The notes under the pieces are model-generated. The model did no database searches, had not been told where the DNA came from, and saw only the letters and a list, made by a program, of their open reading frames with translations. From positions 1 to 6,378 of the forward strand of contig JAILLM010000013.1 of NCBI GenBank assembly GCA_024693165.1: a stretch of 6,378 nucleotides of DNA, written 5' to 3'. The translations under genes were made by a program, and so were the position numbers. Positions 5,143-6,378 of the stretch are shown here, piece by piece; the stretch's first letter is position 1; the number at the start of each line of letters is the position of its first letter. The DNA comes from Bacilli bacterium (lineage in GTDB: Bacteria; Bacillota_I; Bacilli_A; RF39; UBA660).

Positions 5143-6003
5143 TATAATCAAAAGATACTTGATAAATTAGAAAAGATATTAGAGGCTTATGATATTGTTT
5201 TAACTTATTTAGATTACCAATCAGCTGATATGATTCTAGAAAGAAAAAAGATAGTTCAATACTTAGATAAATTATTTGAAAATATAGATACAGTTAGGGA
5301 AGAAGATATTAATGGATTAACCACTAAGAAACCATTAAGAAGCGTTGTTAGACTTTATTTAATAAGAAATAATATAGCTATTATTAAAGAAGGAAAAGTA
5401 GCTTTAAGTGATTTATCTAAAGATACAAGAAAATATAAAAATGATATATCTAAGAATTCTAAATTTGATGAAGAAGAAATCGAAACAGCTTTAGAAAATA
5501 AAGGTGAAGAAAACATTAATATAGTAATGAATAAATTATTAAATTATGTTTTTACAACTTTACTTGAAAGTGTTACTGATGAAAAAATGTTTGAAGAGTT
5601 ACTTGGTGAAGCTAATGAAACATTACTTTCGTCAATTTATAGTTATGATAAGAGTAAACATAATAACTTTAAACAATACTTAACTTATAACTTAGATATT
5701 TTAATTATTAATAAACAAACAAAAATTATAAATGATGGTACTTATAAATCAAACTTTGTATATGTTGATAAATATGAAGATAAAATTATTGAAAGAGTAG
5801 ATAATCTTAAACTATTAAAAGAATTAATTGAAGCAGCAAATTTATCAATCATAGAAAGAAAAGTTATTGATTATATGTATGGTTTAACTGATGGAGTAGC
5901 ACATACATATGATGAAGTTGCTCGAGAATTTAAAATGAACAAAATGGGAGCAATTCAAATACAATCAGGTGCTTTAAATAAGCTTAAAAAAGAAAAAAAA
6001 TAG
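5140..6003 (+). CDS. Divergent sigma-70-like RNA polymerase factor (region 2 and region 4 similarity)
   Basis: This soluble 287-residue protein is read from GTG 5140. The C-terminus (235-283) follows sigma region 4: LSIIERKVIDYMYGL (235-249) resembles the usual LxxRERxVLxLRYGL, TYDEVAREF (256-264) resembles TLEEVGxxF, and the recognition-helix segment NKMGAIQIQSGALNKLKK (267-284) replaces TRERIRQIEAKALRKLR. The segment 151-197 resembles region 2: FEELLGEANETLLSSI, YSYDKSK (168-173), then NNFKQYLTYNLDILIINK, comparable to the sigma KFDPSRGxKFSTYAYWWIRQAI. The Arg/Glu residues of the recognition helix and the paired Trp of the -10 melting helix are absent, so promoter choice would differ or be lost. 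Residues 1-150 are helical and charged and match nothing I know. It is monocistronic. Possible roles: a lineage-specific alternative sigma factor, or a sigma-derived regulator that binds RNA polymerase without classical promoter reading. Confidence 0.75.
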   Translation: MYNQKILDKLEKILEAYDIVLTYLDYQSADMILERKKIVQYLDKLFENIDTVREEDINGLTTKKPLRSVVRLYLIRNNIAIIKEGKVALSDLSKDTRKYKNDISKNSKFDEEEIETALENKGEENINIVMNKLLNYVFTTLLESVTDEKMFEELLGEANETLLSSIYSYDKSKHNNFKQYLTYNLDILIINKQTKIINDGTYKSNFVYVDKYEDKIIERVDNLKLLKELIEAANLSIIERKVIDYMYGLTDGVAHTYDEVAREFKMNKMGAIQIQSGALNKLKKEKK

Positions 6004-6027
6004 ATTGGTTTTTAACTAATCTTTTTT
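6002..6027 (+). terminator. Intrinsic terminator of the sigma-like gene
   Basis: AGATTGG (6002-6008) pairs with CTAATCT (6016-6022), including one G-U pair, with a 7-nt loop, followed by T6022-T6027. The stem begins inside the stop codon TAG (6001-6003). Confidence 0.8.
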
Positions 6028-6028
6028 A

Positions 6029-6057
6029 TTGCATTTAACTATTCTAAGTGCTAATAT
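6029..6057 (+). promoter_or_regulatory. Promoter of the last gene (TTGCAT, 17-base spacer, extended -10)
   Basis: TTGCAT (6029-6034), 17 bases, then TAATAT (6052-6057), with TGC directly before the -10. The predicted start is near 6064. The leader carries the Shine-Dalgarno GAGGGG (6070-6075). Confidence 0.6.
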
Positions 6058-6084
6058 AAATACTAATTTGAGGGGAAGATTTTA

Positions 6085-6378
6085 ATGAAAATTAATGCTA
6101 TGAATGACGAAAGAATAGCAATAAGTAATATAGAAAATATTGAATCTATTAAATTTGGTGATTTAGGTCTTACTGGAGTAAAAAGTACCAATAATGGACT
6201 ATTAAATAATGGTAATACTTTAATAAAACCAATGTTAACAATTGCTTATAATGGAGCTAATATTTTAGTCTTATCATCTGATGATGAAAACTTTGATTAT
6301 TTTGTTAAAAAAGTAAGAGATATCTACTTAAAAGAAAAAGATAAACCAATCGAAGGATCTATATTAAAAAGACATATT
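6085..6378 (+). CDS. 5' part of an unrecognised protein (partial, 3' truncated by window)
   Basis: The frame opens at ATG 6085, nine bases after GAGGGG (6070-6075), and runs off the window after 98 residues. The protein starts MKINAMNDERIAISNIENIE and looks soluble, with no signal peptide. It alternates short strands (SIKFGDLGL, MLTIAYNGANILVLSS) with a helix rich in Asp, Lys and Tyr (ENFDYFVKKVRDIYLKEKD). A Gly/Asn-rich stretch (GVKSTNNGLLNNGNT, 31-45) looks like a loop. I do not recognise it. Its promoter resembles that of the sigma-like gene just upstream, from which it is separated by a terminator. Confidence 0.75.
   Translation, partial: MKINAMNDERIAISNIENIESIKFGDLGLTGVKSTNNGLLNNGNTLIKPMLTIAYNGANILVLSSDDENFDYFVKKVRDIYLKEKDKPIEGSILKRHI

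Noticed and set aside
1..6378. CRISPR array, insertion sequence, tRNA or rRNA genes
   Set aside because: No regularly spaced direct repeats, terminal inverted repeats with a transposase, cloverleaf or rRNA motifs were seen on either strand.

Overview
This is a very AT-rich window in which every gene reads on the + strand. Genes are short-leadered, Shine-Dalgarno preceded and tightly packed, and most end in compact intrinsic terminators. All six visible stop codons are TAA or TAG, none is TGA, and tryptophan is written TGG. This look suggests a small-genome, low-GC member of the Bacillota or Mycoplasmatota (an uncultured gut lineage of the RF39, Acholeplasma or Erysipelotrichales kind). That placement is inference, and the choice between genetic codes 4 and 11 is not settled here.

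Layout: (1) 3-194, the 3' end of an unrecognised gene closed by a terminator. (2) About 274-795, a stand-alone transcription unit for a large structured non-coding RNA of about 520 nt, with an extended -10 promoter, many local and long-range helices and its own terminator. Immediately downstream (836-1357) is a four-helix membrane protein that I recognise as OapA, so the RNA is best explained as OLE RNA (Ornate, Large, Extremophilic). A classical short-chain dehydrogenase (1357-2118) overlaps oapA by one base in a TAATG junction. (3) 2213-2440, a 75-residue helix-hairpin-helix protein resembling the C-terminal domain of RNA polymerase alpha subunit. (4) 2534-5065, a large unrecognised protein with a Val/Pro/Glu-rich repeat region between two globular ends. 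(5) 5140-6003, a protein resembling a divergent sigma-70 factor (region 2 and region 4 similarity). (6) 6085 to the window end, the start of an unrecognised gene.

How the parts fit: OLE RNA and OapA form a membrane ribonucleoprotein complex linked in Alkalihalobacillus (Bacillus) halodurans to Mg2+ homeostasis and to tolerance of cold and short-chain alcohols. The SDR is translationally tied to oapA but has no known OLE role. The second half of the window holds an alpha-CTD-like protein and a sigma-like protein, both with the classical DNA-contact positions changed, on either side of a long repeat-bearing protein. Each of these three has its own promoter, so a shared function is only a hypothesis. 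Three promoters share an unusual TTGCAT -35 box placed exactly 17 bases before the -10.
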